64,000 nucleotides of DNA from Tyzzerella sp. (GCA_017465565.1 JAFTWA010000012.1:21033-85032); one strand, 5' to 3'; counted from the stretch's first letter, positions 44,688 through 55,048 are shown. Numbers and translations: made by a program. The notes: generated from the letters alone by a model not told the origin.

Positions 44688-47600
44688 TTATTGTGTTACT
44701 AAAATTGGTTTGAGTGCTGGTAATTGCCCTTGTTCAAATATCCAATGGTCACTATTAAGGTCATTTTCTCCTAATGACTTCAATTCAGCTTCAGTTTTTG
44801 GATTACACTTGTCACTATTTGTAATTATGTAGTAAGCATTTGCGTTATTGTATGCCTTTTGAGTACCGTTCACTAAATAATAAACATCATCAAATATAAC
44901 TGTTCCCTTTTTGCTACTAGTTCCTGCAACTGCACCTACAACAGTAGCATTGTTTTCAGTACTACTTGAAACAATCTGTGCATTCACACAATCTGTTATT
45001 TTTAGCGTACCTGTAGACAAATATCCACACAGACCACCTATTTTTTTACCTGAAGTTGATGTGACAGTCCCCATATTTAAACTGTTGTGAATCTGCATAT
45101 TCGCATTGTCTACAAAACCAATTAATCCGCCTGTATTCTGCATATTTGAACCATTAACCGTAATACTACCTTCAAATAAACAATGATTTAATATGCCTTC
45201 TGTAGTAGCTTTATAGTAGCCTACTAATCCGCCTAAATGATGAGCAACTGTGTTAATTGTTGCATTTGTACTTTGTACATTTTCTAACTTACCGCCAGTC
45301 ATTGCTCCAACTACAGTTCCCACCTTTTGACTATTTGAATGTCCATTGTTAACAATTGCACTTGTATCCAACATCAAATTCGTAATTGTTCCAGATGTAC
45401 TACCAAACAATCCATATTGTTTAAGTTGTTCTGTTGTACTTGCCATATTGATATATAAACCTGTAATTGTTTTATTTTGACCATCATATGTACCTGCAAA
45501 AACTTTTCCAATCGTTAGACTACCATTGCAATACTGTCCAATCGGTGCCCAACTAGTTGCTGTGCTATACCAATTGGCTCCTGTTGTATTATTTAGTGAA
45601 ATGTCCTCTCCAAGTTTGATTGTCTTTCCTGCAAAATCATTGATTCTTGAAACTAATGCAAATCCCCAAAGATCCTCAGCCGAATCAATCGTATATGTAA
45701 CTTTTGGAGCAGTTGTTTGCTCAATTGCAGTAACATCGTACCAGCCCAAATCACCTTTAATAGTTTCAAGTGGAATTGCTGTTCCTGTAATTGTTGCGCC
45801 ATTATTCTTATATGCTTCTAAGCCTTCAACTTTCAGATAGTATACATTTGAAAGTGTTGGTTTACATGTTGCTCCATTGAATCTACCAACAACTGAACCT
45901 TTATGTGTCGCATCTCCTGTTATTTCACCTGCATTAATGCTGTCTGTAATTGCTATCGTGTTTTGATTTGCTAATCCACAAATTCCACCCGTGTAATATC
46001 CACCAGATAAACTAGCACCATTTATACATCCTGTGATTGTTAGGTTAGAACCTTTATCTCCCAATCCGATGATTCCACTTACTGCACGTGTATTCAATGC
46101 TGCACCTGTAACAGTTCCTTCCACCTTACACTGAAGCGCGTCTAATACAGAATTTGTATTTGCATATCCTACAATACCTGCCACACCTGTAAGACCAGAA
46201 CCGCCAGATTGATTTACGCTTCCTTGGAAATAAGAATTTTGAACGATATTCTTAGTTGTACCAGCGTTTTGTCCTACTAAACCACCTGTGTAAACTCCAC
46301 TGACGTTGATTACTGCATTTTCACTCGATACTCGGTTCACTTGTGCTCCACCCATGAGTGCACCAGCTACACTTCCTACAGCTTTACCAGTTCCACTAAT
46401 ATTTACATTTTCCAATTTAAGATCTTGCACTGTTCCCTTTAATTGTCCGAATAAGCCAAATGCTTCATCTTTTCCACTAAGTTCTATTGTAAGTCCGGTA
46501 ATTTTTTTGCTATTTCCATTAAATATACCTGTAAACTCTTTGCCAATTACAAGACCAGTTTCATCAGTATATTTACCAATTGGTTCCCAATCTTTATTAC
46601 TATCTAATGTGATATCCGCTCCAAGTTGAATTGTCTTTCCTGCAAAATCATCATATCTTGACAATAATGATAATCCCCAAAGGTCTGCCTGTGAATCAAC
46701 AACGTATGTTGCTTCTCCATACCATGTTGTATCTACTACAACTTCTTCTCCAATATAGCAATTAGCTAATTGTAGATTTTGAATATTTCCAGTCGCTTCA
46801 CCAAATGGGCCGAATAATGCTGCGCATTCTTCAGCGTTTGCATAGAGACCAGTAATTACCTTACCGTTTCCGTTAAATGTTCCTGCAAATGCCTTACCAA
46901 TAACAAAACCTTTTTCGTCTGTATACTTACCGATTGGTTGCCAGTTTCTAATTCCATCTGCTTTGTACCAATCAGCACTTGTTACGTCATTCAATGTAAT
47001 GTTTGCTCCAAGTGTAATTGTCTTGCCTGCAAAATCTTCATATTGAGTAAGTAATGCAAATGCCCAAAGTTCTTCTTTCGAATCAATTGAGTTGTCTGCA
47101 ATATCTGTTGTATTTACAACGATTAAATCTGTGATGTGATAATCTGCCAGTTTCAAGTTTTGAACTGTTCCACTCACTTCACCAAATGGTCCAATCGCAA
47201 CCACATTTCCTACTGTATTTGCATAAAGTCCTGTAATTGTATATCCATTACCATCAAATGTTCCTGCAAATGTTTCACCTATCATATCTCCAGCATCGTT
47301 TGCTATGTGTTTTCCGATAGATTGCCATCTGTATCCTTCTGTCACATCGATGTTTGCCCCTAGCTTAATTGTTTGACCTGCAAAATCATGAGTTTCTGAT
47401 AACAATACAACACCCCAAAGATCTGCTTCATCGTAAATTGTTAACTCTGTTTCGCTTTCGTCATACCAGCTAATGTCAATTTTAGATACTTGCCCAACAA
47501 TCGTTCCTGCAGTAAACGCTCTTAATGCAGGTGTACTGTTTTCAACGATTGTCCAATATTCTTTAAAATCTAATGTTGTATATCGTAATGCTTCTTCACC

Positions 47601-50600
47601 TTTTAATTCGACCTCTGTTGCATCAAATACGCCTGTACCTTTTACAGCAACATAAGCTGCAGCACTTGCTACGACGTTAGCACCTTTTGAAGAACTGCTT
47701 GACATGTAATAAACATTATTGAATGTTGCAGTTACTGGTGCAGCCTGTGTTCCAGTAATGCCACCCACGATTGCACCCGAATATCCAATGCTTTGTCCTG
47801 GTTTAATACTTCCTACATTTAAACTATCTGAAATTGTAACAGAACCATTTTGTGCAAGACCAACCATACCTGCTGCATAATGAGTTGTATTTGATTTAAT
47901 TGTTCCCGAATTCAAGCAGTGTGCAATATCGACTGTTCCACCTTCTGCCAAATATCCTAAAAGACCACCAACACGTTCATTTCCACCTATCGTTCCGCTA
48001 TTCCAGCAGTCTTCAATTGTAATAACAGATTTTTTATTTGCATAACCAAGCATACCGCCTGCATAGTTTGCACCTGCTTTTACGTCTCCACTGTTATTAC
48101 ACATTTCCAGAGAAACTGTAGCGCCTTCGAGTGCGTATCCACAGATGCCGCCTACGTTTGCTCCTGTTGCAGAAACTGCAGCTTTGTTTTCACAGTTTAC
48201 AATATCAATTTTCGAGTTTTTGATTGCTTGTCCAACGATACCGCCAACTGCACTCGTTCCAGATATACTTCCTGCAAACTCAGAGTCTTTTACAGTATTC
48301 TTTGCTGTTCCAGAGTTTTTACCTACAATACCTCCGACATAATCTGCTTCCACATCAATTTCAGCATTTTCACAAGTAATATCGCTTATAGTTGCACCAC
48401 CAAGCAAATCGCCTGCTACAGTACCAATTGCACTTGTTGCTTTTCCACCGATGTATGCATCCTTTAATACAAGTTCTTTCACAGTTCCAGTCACTTGACC
48501 CAAAAGACCATATGCAACTTCTTTTCCTGTAAGTTCCATATGCATTCCTGAAATCGCATATCTGTTTCCGTTAAATGTTCCTGCGAAGACTTGACTCATT
48601 GTATTACCGTTTCCATCAACATGTTTTCCAATTGGCTCCCAATCCATGCTTTCTGCAAGTTTGACATCTTTTACAAGATTGATTGTCTGTCCTTGGAAAT
48701 TATGTGTTCTAGAGAGCAATGCAAATCCTCTCAATTCTTCTGCTGTGTCAATGTCAAATTCTTTTCCAGCTACATCGTACCAATTTGTATCAACAAGACT
48801 GGTTCCTGTCACTGCCTCTGCATTTTCAGCTAATGTAGTTAAAACTGGAGCCTCATTTTTTACTGCTGTCCAATATTTTGAGTAATCTAATGTTGTGTAT
48901 GCGTATGCGTTTTTGTCATTTAACTCTCTGTCTAAAAGACCAATCACGCCATTACCATTCAACGTTACATATTTACCGCCGTTTCCATCTTGAAGTACTT
49001 TTGCACCATCTTTGCAGCTACTTGTTAAGTAATAAACATTTTCCAATGTTGCTGTTCCTAATGCTTCTTCAGTACCTTTGATTCCACCTACGATTGCTGC
49101 ACTATATCCAAGTGCTTTTTCTGATGTTGTTGCAATCTTTCCAGTATTTAAACTGTCTTTGATTGTAAGTTTTCCTTGATCAGCAAGACCACAGATACCT
49201 GCTGCATAGTGTTCTGAAGCAGATGTGATTACTTCTGTATTCAAACAATGAGTAATTTCAAGTTCTGAATTCTTTGCTGAATATCCTAGGATACCTGCAA
49301 CACGTTCATTACCTGTTACTGCGCCATCATTCCAGCAATTTGAAATTGTGTTCTTCTTTGTTCCTTCGTTTTTACCTACAATACCGCCGACATAATTTGC
49401 ATCTACGTCAACTGTAACGTTGCTATATATGTCACTTACTGTTGTCCCGCCAACTAAAGAACCCGCAACACTACCGATTGCACTATTTGCTTTTCCTGTA
49501 ATCTTTCCATCTTCTAATCGAAGGTCTTTTACAGTTCCTGATACTTGACCAAAGAGACCGTATGCAACTTCATTTCCTGTAAGTTCCATCGTAAGGCCAG
49601 AAATCGTATGTCCATTTCCGTTAAATGTTCCTGCGAAAATCTGTCCAACTGTATTTTTATCAGCATCTACATGCTTACCAATTGGTTCCCAGCTAACATT
49701 TGGTAATTTAATATCTTTTACTACATTGAATGTTTGTCCGCTAAATGTATTACTTCTAGACAACAACGCTAATCCAGCAAGTTTTTCTGCTGTATCGATA
49801 TCAAATGTTGTTCCTGTTACGTCATACCAGCTAGTGTCTACTAACTTTTTAGCAGATACAGCTTCTGCCTTTTCTGCCATTGCCTTTAAAACAGGTGTAT
49901 CTTTCTTAACAACCGTCCAGTAATTTTTAAAATCTAAGTCCGTCCATACATATGCATTTTCGTCTGTAAGATATTCTTCTGTAAGAGCAATCGTTCCATT
50001 TCCAGTTACTGTGACATATTTTCCTTTGCTTGCGCCTTGGACTACGTTTGCACCTCTTGTACAGCTACTTGCTAAGTAGTAAATGTTCTTAATGCTTGCT
50101 GTTCCTACTGAATCTTCCTTGCCATTCACACCGCCTAAAATTGCTCCACTGTATCCAAGTGCTTTATCAGAAGTTGTTGAAATCTTTCCAATATTTAAGC
50201 TGTCTGAAATTGCAATCTTACATTGGTCAGCAAGACCGCAAAGACCTGCAACATAGTGTTCAGAAGCTGATGTAATTTCTTTTGTATTTAAACAATGAGT
50301 AATTTCAAGTTCTGAATTTTTTGCCGAATATCCTACGATACCAGCTACACGTTGCGTACCTGATACAAGTCCATCATTCCAGCAATTCGTAATAATGTTC
50401 TTTGTCTTACCTTCATTCTTACCAACGATACCACCCACGTAGTTTGCATCTACATTGATAGTTACATTGCTGTAAATATTACTTATAGTAGCTTCTCCAA
50501 CTAACGAACCAGCAAGGCTACCAATAGCACTAACCGCTTTTCCAGTGATTTTACCATCTTTTAGTCTTAAATCTTGGATTGTACCTGCAACTTGTCCAAA

Positions 50601-53075
50601 GAGACCATATGCTACTGCATTTTCTCCAAGTTCGATATTAAGCCCCTCAATTGTATGTCCGTTTCCTTTAAAAGTCCCTTTGAAAATTTGACCAACTGTG
50701 TTTTTAGCACCATCTACGTGTTTGCCGATAGGTTCCCAGCTTAAGTTTTCTGGAAGTTTGATATCTTGTGTCAATTCAATTGTCTGACCTTCAAATGTGT
50801 TTGTTCTTGAAAGAATTGCAAGTCCTCGTAGCTGTGCCGCTGTACTAATCTTGAATGATTTTCCTTCCACAGTGTACCAATTCATATCTGCAAGTTTGCT
50901 ACCCGATGCTTTCATCGTTCCTGTCGCAAATGTCCTCAGAACTGGTGACTTACCTTTTACTACTGACCAGTATTCTTTAAAGTTTAAATTTGTGAATTGA
51001 TATGCATTATTTCCATTCAATTCACCTTCTGTAAGTAAAATTCCACCAACTCCAATAATCTTACGTTCTGGACCATTCAAACCATAAGCTAATTTGTTTG
51101 CTGAGATTAAGCTGTATGTATTTTTTATTGTTGCCTTAATTCCGATGCCTTCTTTACCATTTACAACACCAGCAATACCACCGCACCATTTTTCTGCTTT
51201 ATCTGTTGTGATTTTTCCTACGTTTAAGCTATCTTCTACTGTTGCTACACCATTTGAAAGAAGTCCGCTAAGACCACCTGCATAATATGATGTAGAATGC
51301 ACGCTACCAGAGTTCAAACAATGTTGAATCGTAAGTGTAGTATTATTATTCATGCTACCCATAATTCCACCAACACGTTCTTTTCCTTTGACAGCTCCAT
51401 CAAACCAACAGTTAATAAATGTTGCCTCTGATTCATCTCTGCCGACGATACCACCTACGTGATTAGCATCGATATCAATAATTGCATCACTATATAAGTT
51501 TTCTGCAATACCGCCTGCAAAAGATGCAGCAAACGTACCTACGTTACCGCCCGCTGTTCCTCCAATATAACTGTTTACGAGTGAAAGGTTTTGAATCTTA
51601 CCAATCACTTTTCCAAAGAATCCAACAGCAAACGCTTTTGTACTATCAACATTGATGTACATACCTGAAATCGTATGACCATTACCATCAAATGTACCTG
51701 CAAAAGTTTGTCCTTTTGTTTTACCCAGTTCGTCTACGTATCGACCTACCGGTGTCCATTCGTATTCAGGCGCATTCTTTGCCCAGTCTTTTGCTTTACC
51801 TTCATTAATTGTGATGTCATTATCTAATACGATTTTTTGTCCTGAATAGTTATAAACTTGTGACAAGAAGTTAAATCCATTTAATTGAGCCAAATTCTCA
51901 ATATGAAGTTCTGCACTCTTTTCGTCGTACCAAGATACATCTAAAAGTTTCACTACTCCACTTAAATCAGGATCATTTTTCGCAAAGCATTTTAACATAG
52001 GAATATCTTTTTCCTGTACTGCCCAAGCTCTGTCAAATTCAAGTGTTGTGTATGTATATGCATCAAATCCTTGTAATTTTTCCTTTGGTGCACTTGCAAG
52101 AATCCCTTTGATTTCTCCAGCTGCATTTCCAAATCTGCCTTCATATGAACCTTCTTGTACCCAACATGTTTTTGTTGTAAGAGACACTTGTTTGAACACT
52201 GCACCAACTGCCATAGCAACCGTTTTTGCACCTTCTGCACCTTTTACATCCCCTGTACTCAAACAGTCTGTCAGCCACATGTTTGTTTCACCGATAATCG
52301 CTCCGATGAAACCACCAACATATTCTCCGTTCGCATTAACATCTGCTGTATTAAGACAGTCCATGATTTTGCATAAACTTGTATTAGAAAGTACTTTCCC
52401 TACCAAACCGCCTACGTATGAAGTTGTTCCTTTTGTTGCATTTACTTCTCCATCAAACCAGCAGTTTTGCACTAAATTAGTTTTTCCAGCTTTGATGTAA
52501 CCGATTAGACCACCAACGTTATCCGTTTGCCCTTCTACAATCGCATTACTATATACAGTATCTAATGTTCCCGAACCACATCCGATAATACTTCCTGTAC
52601 CGTCATCGTTCAAACCTAAGATGTAACTATTTTCTAGTCTTAAATTCTTGATTGTACAAGTTGCCTTTGTTTCTGTAAACAAACCAACTGATGAATTTAC
52701 ACCATAAGCATAAATTCCACTAATTGTATGTCCTTTACCGTCAAACGTTCCAGCAAACCCTTCGATTGGCGACCAAACTGATTCGGGCAATTCTTTTGAC
52801 CACTTTGCCGCATCGCCCTTATTCACTTCAATATCTTTACTAAGATAAATTGTTTGACCCTTGAAATCAAAATACTTTGATAATGCCGCAACATCGTACA
52901 ACTCTTCTTTTGTACTGATTGTATACTCTTTGCATTCTGGATTATACCATCCTACTTCCTTCAAGATATCGTTTGACTTCTTGTTATTGATACCAACCCA
53001 TAATCCGAGGCCTGCTAGCACAAGAACCCACACCAAGACCATGCTAGATATGACAAGTTTTCTACGATTTCTCAT
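44688..53075 (-). CDS. Giant GLUG-repeat surface protein (2795 residues)
   Basis: Extracellular repeat protein. A basic N-terminus (MRNRRKL) and one hydrophobic segment (about 8-29) act as signal or membrane anchor; no clear signal peptidase site, LPXTG motif, or C-terminal anchor is present. The rest is about nine units, each opening with a WY-D and (D/S)xEELxGxALLS block, then WEPIG, GTFxGNGHTIxGL, GLFGQVxGTVxxL, and strings of GLUG motifs (YVGGIVGKN, RVAGIVGY, HYVAGLCGLA). Such repeats form right-handed beta-helix rods. First gene of the glycan operon, so a role in adhesion or substrate capture is inferred. GGAGG lies 12 bases before the ATG. Confidence 0.88.
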   Translation of the reverse strand: MRNRRKLVISSMVLVWVLVLAGLGLWVGINNKKSNDILKEVGWYNPECKEYTISTKEELYDVAALSKYFDFKGQTIYLSKDIEVNKGDAAKWSKELPESVWSPIEGFAGTFDGKGHTISGIYAYGVNSSVGLFTETKATCTIKNLRLENSYILGLNDDGTGSIIGCGSGTLDTVYSNAIVEGQTDNVGGLIGYIKAGKTNLVQNCWFDGEVNATKGTTSYVGGLVGKVLSNTSLCKIMDCLNTADVNANGEYVGGFIGAIIGETNMWLTDCLSTGDVKGAEGAKTVAMAVGAVFKQVSLTTKTCWVQEGSYEGRFGNAAGEIKGILASAPKEKLQGFDAYTYTTLEFDRAWAVQEKDIPMLKCFAKNDPDLSGVVKLLDVSWYDEKSAELHIENLAQLNGFNFLSQVYNYSGQKIVLDNDITINEGKAKDWAKNAPEYEWTPVGRYVDELGKTKGQTFAGTFDGNGHTISGMYINVDSTKAFAVGFFGKVIGKIQNLSLVNSYIGGTAGGNVGTFAASFAGGIAENLYSDAIIDIDANHVGGIVGRDESEATFINCWFDGAVKGKERVGGIMGSMNNNTTLTIQHCLNSGSVHSTSYYAGGLSGLLSNGVATVEDSLNVGKITTDKAEKWCGGIAGVVNGKEGIGIKATIKNTYSLISANKLAYGLNGPERKIIGVGGILLTEGELNGNNAYQFTNLNFKEYWSVVKGKSPVLRTFATGTMKASGSKLADMNWYTVEGKSFKISTAAQLRGLAILSRTNTFEGQTIELTQDIKLPENLSWEPIGKHVDGAKNTVGQIFKGTFKGNGHTIEGLNIELGENAVAYGLFGQVAGTIQDLRLKDGKITGKAVSAIGSLAGSLVGEATISNIYSNVTINVDANYVGGIVGKNEGKTKNIITNCWNDGLVSGTQRVAGIVGYSAKNSELEITHCLNTKEITSASEHYVAGLCGLADQCKIAISDSLNIGKISTTSDKALGYSGAILGGVNGKEDSVGTASIKNIYYLASSCTRGANVVQGASKGKYVTVTGNGTIALTEEYLTDENAYVWTDLDFKNYWTVVKKDTPVLKAMAEKAEAVSAKKLVDTSWYDVTGTTFDIDTAEKLAGLALLSRSNTFSGQTFNVVKDIKLPNVSWEPIGKHVDADKNTVGQIFAGTFNGNGHTISGLTMELTGNEVAYGLFGQVSGTVKDLRLEDGKITGKANSAIGSVAGSLVGGTTVSDIYSNVTVDVDANYVGGIVGKNEGTKKNTISNCWNDGAVTGNERVAGILGYSAKNSELEITHCLNTEVITSASEHYAAGICGLADQGKLTIKDSLNTGKIATTSEKALGYSAAIVGGIKGTEEALGTATLENVYYLTSSCKDGAKVLQDGNGGKYVTLNGNGVIGLLDRELNDKNAYAYTTLDYSKYWTAVKNEAPVLTTLAENAEAVTGTSLVDTNWYDVAGKEFDIDTAEELRGFALLSRTHNFQGQTINLVKDVKLAESMDWEPIGKHVDGNGNTMSQVFAGTFNGNRYAISGMHMELTGKEVAYGLLGQVTGTVKELVLKDAYIGGKATSAIGTVAGDLLGGATISDITCENAEIDVEADYVGGIVGKNSGTAKNTVKDSEFAGSISGTSAVGGIVGQAIKNSKIDIVNCENKAAVSATGANVGGICGYALEGATVSLEMCNNSGDVKAGANYAGGMLGYANKKSVITIEDCWNSGTIGGNERVGGLLGYLAEGGTVDIAHCLNSGTIKSNTTHYAAGMVGLAQNGSVTISDSLNVGSIKPGQSIGYSGAIVGGITGTQAAPVTATFNNVYYMSSSSSKGANVVASAAAYVAVKGTGVFDATEVELKGEEALRYTTLDFKEYWTIVENSTPALRAFTAGTIVGQVSKIDISWYDESETELTIYDEADLWGVVLLSETHDFAGQTIKLGANIDVTEGYRWQSIGKHIANDAGDMIGETFAGTFDGNGYTITGLYANTVGNVVAIGPFGEVSGTVQNLKLADYHITDLIVVNTTDIADNSIDSKEELWAFALLTQYEDFAGKTITLGANITLNDVTSADWYKADGIRNWQPIGKYTDEKGFVIGKAFAGTFNGNGKVITGLYANAEECAALFGPFGEATGNIQNLQLANCYIGEEVVVDTTWYGEATYVVDSQADLWGLSLLSRYDDFAGKTIQLGADITLDSNKDWEPIGKYTDETGLVIGKEFTGIFNGNSKKITGLTIELSGKDEAFGLFGQLKGTVQDLKLENVNISGTGKAVGSVAGALMGGAQVNRVSSENAVINVSGVYTGGLVGQNAGTTKNIVQNSYFQGSVNQSGGSGLTGVAGIVGYANTNSVLDALQCKVEGTVTGAALNTRAVSGIIGLGDKGSNLTITGCINGASLSGGYYTGGICGLANQNTIAITDSINAGEITGDATHKGSVVGRFNGATCKPTLSNVYYLKVEGLEAYKNNGATITGTAIPLETIKGDLGWYDVTAIEQTTAPKVTYTIDSAEDLWGFALVSRINDFAGKTIKLGEDISLNNTTGANWYSTATSWAPIGQYCNGSLTIGKVFAGTYDGQNKTITGLYINMASTTEQLKQYGLFGSTSGTITNLMLDTSAIVNNGHSNSQKVGTVVGAMTGGKLENVQSTNATINTVAHHLGGLVGYYKATTEGILNHCLFEGSITVNGSNMQNTGGLIGFVDNANMQIHNSLNMGTVTSTSGKKIGGLCGYLSTGTLKITDCVNAQIVSSSTENNATVVGAVAGTSSKKGTVIFDDVYYLVNGTQKAYNNANAYYIITNSDKCNPKTEAELKSLGENDLNSDHWIFEQGQLPALKPILVTQ
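47468..52949 (-). repeat. Long tandem repeats inside the GLUG protein gene
   Basis: WY-opening units begin near 52949, 51932, 50879, 49829 and 48782, giving periods of 1017, 1053, 1050 and 1047 bases. Units 3-5 (50879 to 47468) are most alike, sharing long stretches such as VAYGLFGQV, NYVGGIVGKN, YSAKNSELEITHCLNT. Unit 5 carries an extra GLUG block. Further diverged units begin near 47468, 47120, 46724 and 45743. Confidence 0.85.
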
Positions 53076-53129
53076 CTTCTTCTCTTCCTCCTTTAGTTAT
53101 TGTAAATGTTTTACTTTATCTTGACATTA

Positions 53130-53138
53130 ATTATACCA
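53130..53138 (-). promoter_or_regulatory. Extended -10 promoter of the GLUG/glycan operon
   Basis: TGGTATAAT on the minus strand (TATAAT at 53130-53135) with no good -35 box, as expected for an AraC-type activated promoter. The dyad AACCAT-T-ATGGTT (53175-53187), about 45 bases upstream, is a candidate activator site. Confidence 0.65.
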
Positions 53139-53242
53139 AAGAATAAAATAGACAAAAACACGGTAATTTGTCTGAACCATTATGGTTTTTATGACATCTT
53201 GGTCAAAATGCCTTGAATTTTCACATAGAAAGGAGACGAACT

Positions 53243-54121
53243 ATGCAAAATGTAAAAATGTTCTCATTAAAAAAAATCGTAAAACAAGAAAAAGATAAGC
53301 TCGCCATCTTCTTCTACAAACAAAGAGATGTTATCATTCACAAACACGATTGCTTTGAATTGGCTTATATTACAGAAGGAAATGCCACACAAACACTTGC
53401 TGGAAAAACAGAATATGTTGAAAAAGGAGCATATTTCATTATTGATCAAGACAGTTTACACCAATATACCAATTGCCAAAACCTCGAATTAATCAACTGT
53501 CTATTCCTTGGCGAAGTTATTGATGCCTCTCTTGCAACTTGTACTTCCTTTGATGAACTGATGCGTGTTTGTATGATCCGCTTTTATAAACAATATTTAG
53601 GACTTACTGCGGTTAACCGCGTATTTTACGATACAGATGGAAGAGTTTTAAAGATTCTCAAAGAGATAATTGAAGAAGATTCCAACCGAGATTTTGGCTA
53701 TCAAGAACTATTTCGGGGAAAACTTTTGGAAATATTAATTTTAATGATGCGAACTGTATTAAAACAACACAGTGAAATTCCTATTGAAAAGATTACGGAT
53801 AGCGCTATTATCCGAGACGCCGTTCATTATCTTGAAACGCACTATCAAGACAAGGCCATTTTACACAATTTTTGCAAAAAACATCATTACGATTCTGCCT
53901 ATATTAGCAGACGATTCAAAAAAGAAACCGGTCTTACTGTTCTCGAATATTTAAAGAAGATTCGTATCGAAAAAGCTTGTGGTATGTTAGCCGGAAGTAA
54001 ACTAACTATACGCGAAATATCACAGACAATCGGTTATGATGATTTAGCATACTTTAACCAATTATTTAAAACTTCTGTTGGTATGACTCCATCCGAATAC
54101 AGAAAGCAAAGTAATCTATAA
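53243..54121 (+). CDS. AraC-family regulator of the glycan operon
   Basis: A 292-residue AraC/XylS protein. The N-terminal cupin sensor (about 25-110) has IIHKHDCFELAYITEG and KGAYFIIDQDSLHQY; the C-terminal DNA-binding part (about 185-292) has a divergent first helix-turn-helix (KHHYDSAYISRRFKKETG) and LTIREISQTIGYDDLAYFNQLF, then GMTPSEYRKQ. The start is fixed by AAAGGAGACGAACT before ATG; a longer frame begins 10 codons upstream. Divergent from the giant gene and so the probable activator of the whole operon. Confidence 0.9.
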   Translation: MQNVKMFSLKKIVKQEKDKLAIFFYKQRDVIIHKHDCFELAYITEGNATQTLAGKTEYVEKGAYFIIDQDSLHQYTNCQNLELINCLFLGEVIDASLATCTSFDELMRVCMIRFYKQYLGLTAVNRVFYDTDGRVLKILKEIIEEDSNRDFGYQELFRGKLLEILILMMRTVLKQHSEIPIEKITDSAIIRDAVHYLETHYQDKAILHNFCKKHHYDSAYISRRFKKETGLTVLEYLKKIRIEKACGMLAGSKLTIREISQTIGYDDLAYFNQLFKTSVGMTPSEYRKQSNL

Positions 54122-54144
54122 TTCTTTTTTCTAGAAAAAGTATA

Positions 54145-54182
54145 AAAAGCGTTTCGAAAGTTTATTCTTTCAAAACGCTTTT
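54145..54182. terminator. Bidirectional terminator
   Basis: AAAAGCGTTTCGAAAG (54145-54160) and CTTTCAAAACGCTTTT (54167-54182) form a 16-position stem with one mismatch and a 6-base loop, with T- and A-rich flanks. It separates the AraC gene from the convergent deacetylase gene. Confidence 0.88.
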
Positions 54183-54206
54183 CTTATATTTTCTGTGATT
54201 CAGTTC

Positions 54207-54917
54207 TTATATACACTTGCAGCATTCAAACACTTCGCGGTTTGTTCCGTAAAAAATGTCATCTCTCCCACTGATAAGTCGAAAAATTTCTTCTAACTCG
54301 CCCCATCTATCCCCAAAGTCCATTTCATAACTGTGTCCCCAGATATAAAGAAGTTGAGGTTTATCTGTTTCCATCTCAATGAACTTTTTGCAGAGTTCAT
54401 ACGTCTTTCCATTCGTTTCCAAGTGATGTGCCGATGGGTGAAAACAATACATATCCTGCTTCCATTCGAAAGCCCCTGTACTTTCAACTGTTCTACAGTA
54501 TTTGATACCTGTATGTTCTTTGATTAGTTTTTCCACCCTAGCATCATGATTTGCACTGCCACCAGGATATGCCATCCCCACAACTTTGTATCCCACAAGA
54601 TTACTAAGATTGATTCTATCCTGCTCTACCTGTCTGATTACTTCTTCATCTGGTAATGTAGGAAGTTTCGGATGTGAAAGCGTGTGTGCTGCCACTTCGT
54701 GATTCTTGTAAAGTTCTCGCACTTCGTGCTCTTCAATTTTTATATGTTCAAAATCCTGTCCGCCAGCTTTAAACACATGTTTCTTCCCAAACCACTCAGA
54801 ATTCAAATTGAACGTAGCTTTTAATCCATATTTATCTAACAATTCAACTAATCGTCTGTCTTGTACTACCGCATCGTCATAGCTAAATGTAATTGCTTTC
54901 ATTTTTCCATGGAACAT
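54207..54917 (-). CDS. Polysaccharide deacetylase-like protein (NodB fold)
   Basis: A 236-residue cytoplasmic protein of the carbohydrate esterase 4 superfamily. TFSYDDAVVQDRRLV (Asp14-Asp15 region) supplies the catalytic and metal Asp, HTLSHP the metal His residues, and YPGG the third motif. Related Firmicutes proteins without signal peptide are found with glycan operons; here the gene faces the AraC/GLUG locus. AAAGGTG lies eight bases before the ATG; an ATG five codons later is possible. It follows a 29-codon reading frame by 18 bases. Confidence 0.8.
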   Translation of the reverse strand: MFHGKMKAITFSYDDAVVQDRRLVELLDKYGLKATFNLNSEWFGKKHVFKAGGQDFEHIKIEEHEVRELYKNHEVAAHTLSHPKLPTLPDEEVIRQVEQDRINLSNLVGYKVVGMAYPGGSANHDARVEKLIKEHTGIKYCRTVESTGAFEWKQDMYCFHPSAHHLETNGKTYELCKKFIEMETDKPQLLYIWGHSYEMDFGDRWGELEEIFRLISGRDDIFYGTNREVFECCKCI

Positions 54918-54935
54918 ATCCTTTACACCTTTCTC

Positions 54936-55025
54936 CTATCCTATCAAAACTTTCTTCCCTTCAAATGCAAATCCATATTTTTGAATCCGTTCTATCGGTA
55001 TTCCTATTGCCGTTGTTCTGCTCAT
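54936..55025 (-). CDS. Possible 29-residue peptide or gene remnant
   Basis: A short frame with an excellent site (GGAGGTGTTTT before ATG), reading MSRTTAIGIPIERIQKYGF then AFEGKKVLIG and stop. It has no hydrophobic segment. The end FEGKKVLIG-stop recurs at 60389-60421 with 27 of 30 identical bases, so this may be the remnant of a longer gene or a mobile fragment rather than a functional leader peptide. Confidence 0.4.
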   Translation of the reverse strand: MSRTTAIGIPIERIQKYGFAFEGKKVLIG

Positions 55026-55048
55026 AAAACACCTCCAAACTTGCAATA

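Noticed and set aside
45526-52500. Many plus-strand open frames of 60-150 codons inside the GLUG gene
   Set aside because: They mirror the repetitive coding strand, lack ribosome binding sites and have low-complexity Ser/Pro/Thr-rich translations.
47468-52949. Regularly spaced repeats that could be taken for a CRISPR array
   Set aside because: The period is near 1050 bases, the repeats are coding and diverged, and no cas gene is present.
53213-53243. A longer start for the AraC-type regulator of the glycan operon
   Set aside because: The extra ten codons contain the ribosome binding site AAAGGAG of the chosen start.
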